Of a stretch of DNA of 5,581 nt, positions 4,894 through 5,581 are shown piece by piece (positions within the stretch are counted from its first letter, which is position 1; the number at the start of each line of letters is the position of its first letter). The translations under genes were made by a program, and so were the position numbers. Source of the stretch: Gammaproteobacteria bacterium (GTDB lineage: Bacteria > Pseudomonadota > Gammaproteobacteria > Pseudomonadales > UBA3067); the NCBI GenBank assembly GCA_002402085.1, contig NVVB01000003.1, forward strand, positions 118,322-123,902. Direction: 5' to 3'. The notes beneath the pieces are model-generated. The model ran no database searches. It saw only the letters and a program-made list of their open reading frames with translations, and was not told the DNA's origin.

Positions 4894-5581
4894 CTAAAAG
4901 GATAGCCCTATACTGGCGTAGAGTTTGTCTTCACCTAATTCGTCAAATGTGTTTACGGCACCTAGGCGGCTGCTGAAGTTAGCGTTGTAAAATAGTTTCC
5001 AGTTGATAATGATTTCCGCTCCAACACTACTGTGCCAATCGCTTCGTTTATTGATAAAACGATTCACTAGACTGTTATCCGCGGAGTCATTCCAGGCGTT
5101 CCCTGAATCAAAAAAGAATAACCCGTGTACGCCACTGATACCCAATGGCGGCGTCATGAATGAATGTTCAATATTAAGCAGAGGAAACCGCCATTCGATG
5201 CTGCTTAATGATAGGTATTGTCCTTGTAAGGCAAGGTGACTGCTTTCGTATCCTCTTAGTGAAAAATCACGGCGATTGAAGACATTATTAACGCCTTGAT
5301 AGTGGTCGGTGAAGGTGTCTCCGAGTTCAAATGGAATGTCCACTTCTTCGGTGGCAGCAAGCACTTGCCTTAGTGCGATGACGTTTCGTCGGCCCAGGGT
5401 AATGTATTCACGCCAATCAATAATACCCGCAGCGCCTGCGAATTCTGAATCGGCTTCCTGAACCCATTCCAGTACTGCATAGACTTGCCGGCCATCGGTA
5501 CGGCTAATGCCGTAAAGATAACGCCGGCTATTGTTAAAGAATAATGCGCTGCCTAGAACGTAGTCTTGACTGTTGGAGTCT
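4894..5581 (-). CDS. Omp85-type outer-membrane barrel, C-terminal part (5' end off window)
   Basis: The minus-strand frame is open from the right edge to TAG at 4896-4894, giving the last 228 residues of a longer protein. Family marks, numbered from the edge: NRRDFSLRGY (102-111) carries the (L/V)RG(Y/F) motif of Omp85 barrels; strands follow as SLSSIEWRFPL (124-134) and GLFFFDSGNAW (153-163); the chain ends in LYASIGLSF, a typical outer-membrane beta signal with terminal Phe. Upstream, LGSALFFNNSRRYLYGI and WVQEADSEFAG alternate like barrel strands. The domain belongs to the bacterial surface antigen/BamA-TamA superfamily. The missing N-terminal half (POTRA repeats, or a TolB-like beta propeller as in some relatives) decides which subfamily. 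The visible GTG at 5364 is not the true start, since the frame continues without a stop. It converges on the kinase gene and so is not in that operon. Confidence 0.85.
   Translation of the reverse strand, partial: DSNSQDYVLGSALFFNNSRRYLYGISRTDGRQVYAVLEWVQEADSEFAGAAGIIDWREYITLGRRNVIALRQVLAATEEVDIPFELGDTFTDHYQGVNNVFNRRDFSLRGYESSHLALQGQYLSLSSIEWRFPLLNIEHSFMTPPLGISGVHGLFFFDSGNAWNDSADNSLVNRFINKRSDWHSSVGAEIIINWKLFYNANFSSRLGAVNTFDELGEDKLYASIGLSF

Noticed and set aside
5003..5239. 78-residue plus-strand ORF opposite the Omp85-like gene
   Set aside because: Antisense to strong barrel motifs including LRGY and GLFFFDSGNAW; no independent support.

Overview
The window looks like ordinary chromosome from a Gram-negative bacterium, most likely a marine-type gammaproteobacterium of moderate GC. 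The evidence is an NlpI-like TPR protein, a PhoP/PhoQ-type two-component pair whose H-box, ATPase motifs and regulator motifs are collinear with the enterobacterial proteins, and the C-terminal barrel of an Omp85-family outer-membrane protein. I see no insertion sequence, CRISPR array, tRNA or rRNA.

Layout. Bases 1-291 hold no convincing gene but do contain a long hairpin (123-155). A small acidic hypothetical protein follows (292-579, +). Bases 580-874 are a structured intergenic stretch with adjacent inverted repeats and several tiny ORFs of unknown worth. An exported TPR protein resembling NlpI but lacking a lipobox is at 875-1708 (+), closed by a good intrinsic terminator (1760-1783). The long intergenic region 1709-2069 carries candidate operators: 11-bp-phased GTTNA repeats, a perfect 12-bp palindrome and a TATAAT hexamer. 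It precedes a three-gene operon: an exported PepSY-like protein (2070-2690), a PhoP-like response regulator (2687-3373, ATGA overlap) and a PhoQ-like histidine kinase (3444-4826). A convergent minus-strand gene, the Omp85-type barrel, enters from the right edge and stops at 4894; a hairpin lies in the 67-nt gap.

How they fit together. The operon is best read as an envelope-sensing system. The kinase senses something in the periplasm and phosphorylates the regulator. The PepSY-like protein made just ahead of them is probably a periplasmic modulator of the sensor (inference). The flanking NlpI-like and Omp85-like genes are also envelope genes, but nothing in the sequence proves they are targets.

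The most unusual points are at the kinase start and in the PepSY-like protein. The 70-nt regulator-kinase gap is spanned by a 25-codon ORF joined to both neighbours by ATGA overlaps, and a -1 shift at a T6 run would fuse it to the kinase. The PepSY-like protein carries three tandem 11-residue Trp-led repeats. These are modest leads; I do not see a clearly new class of system.
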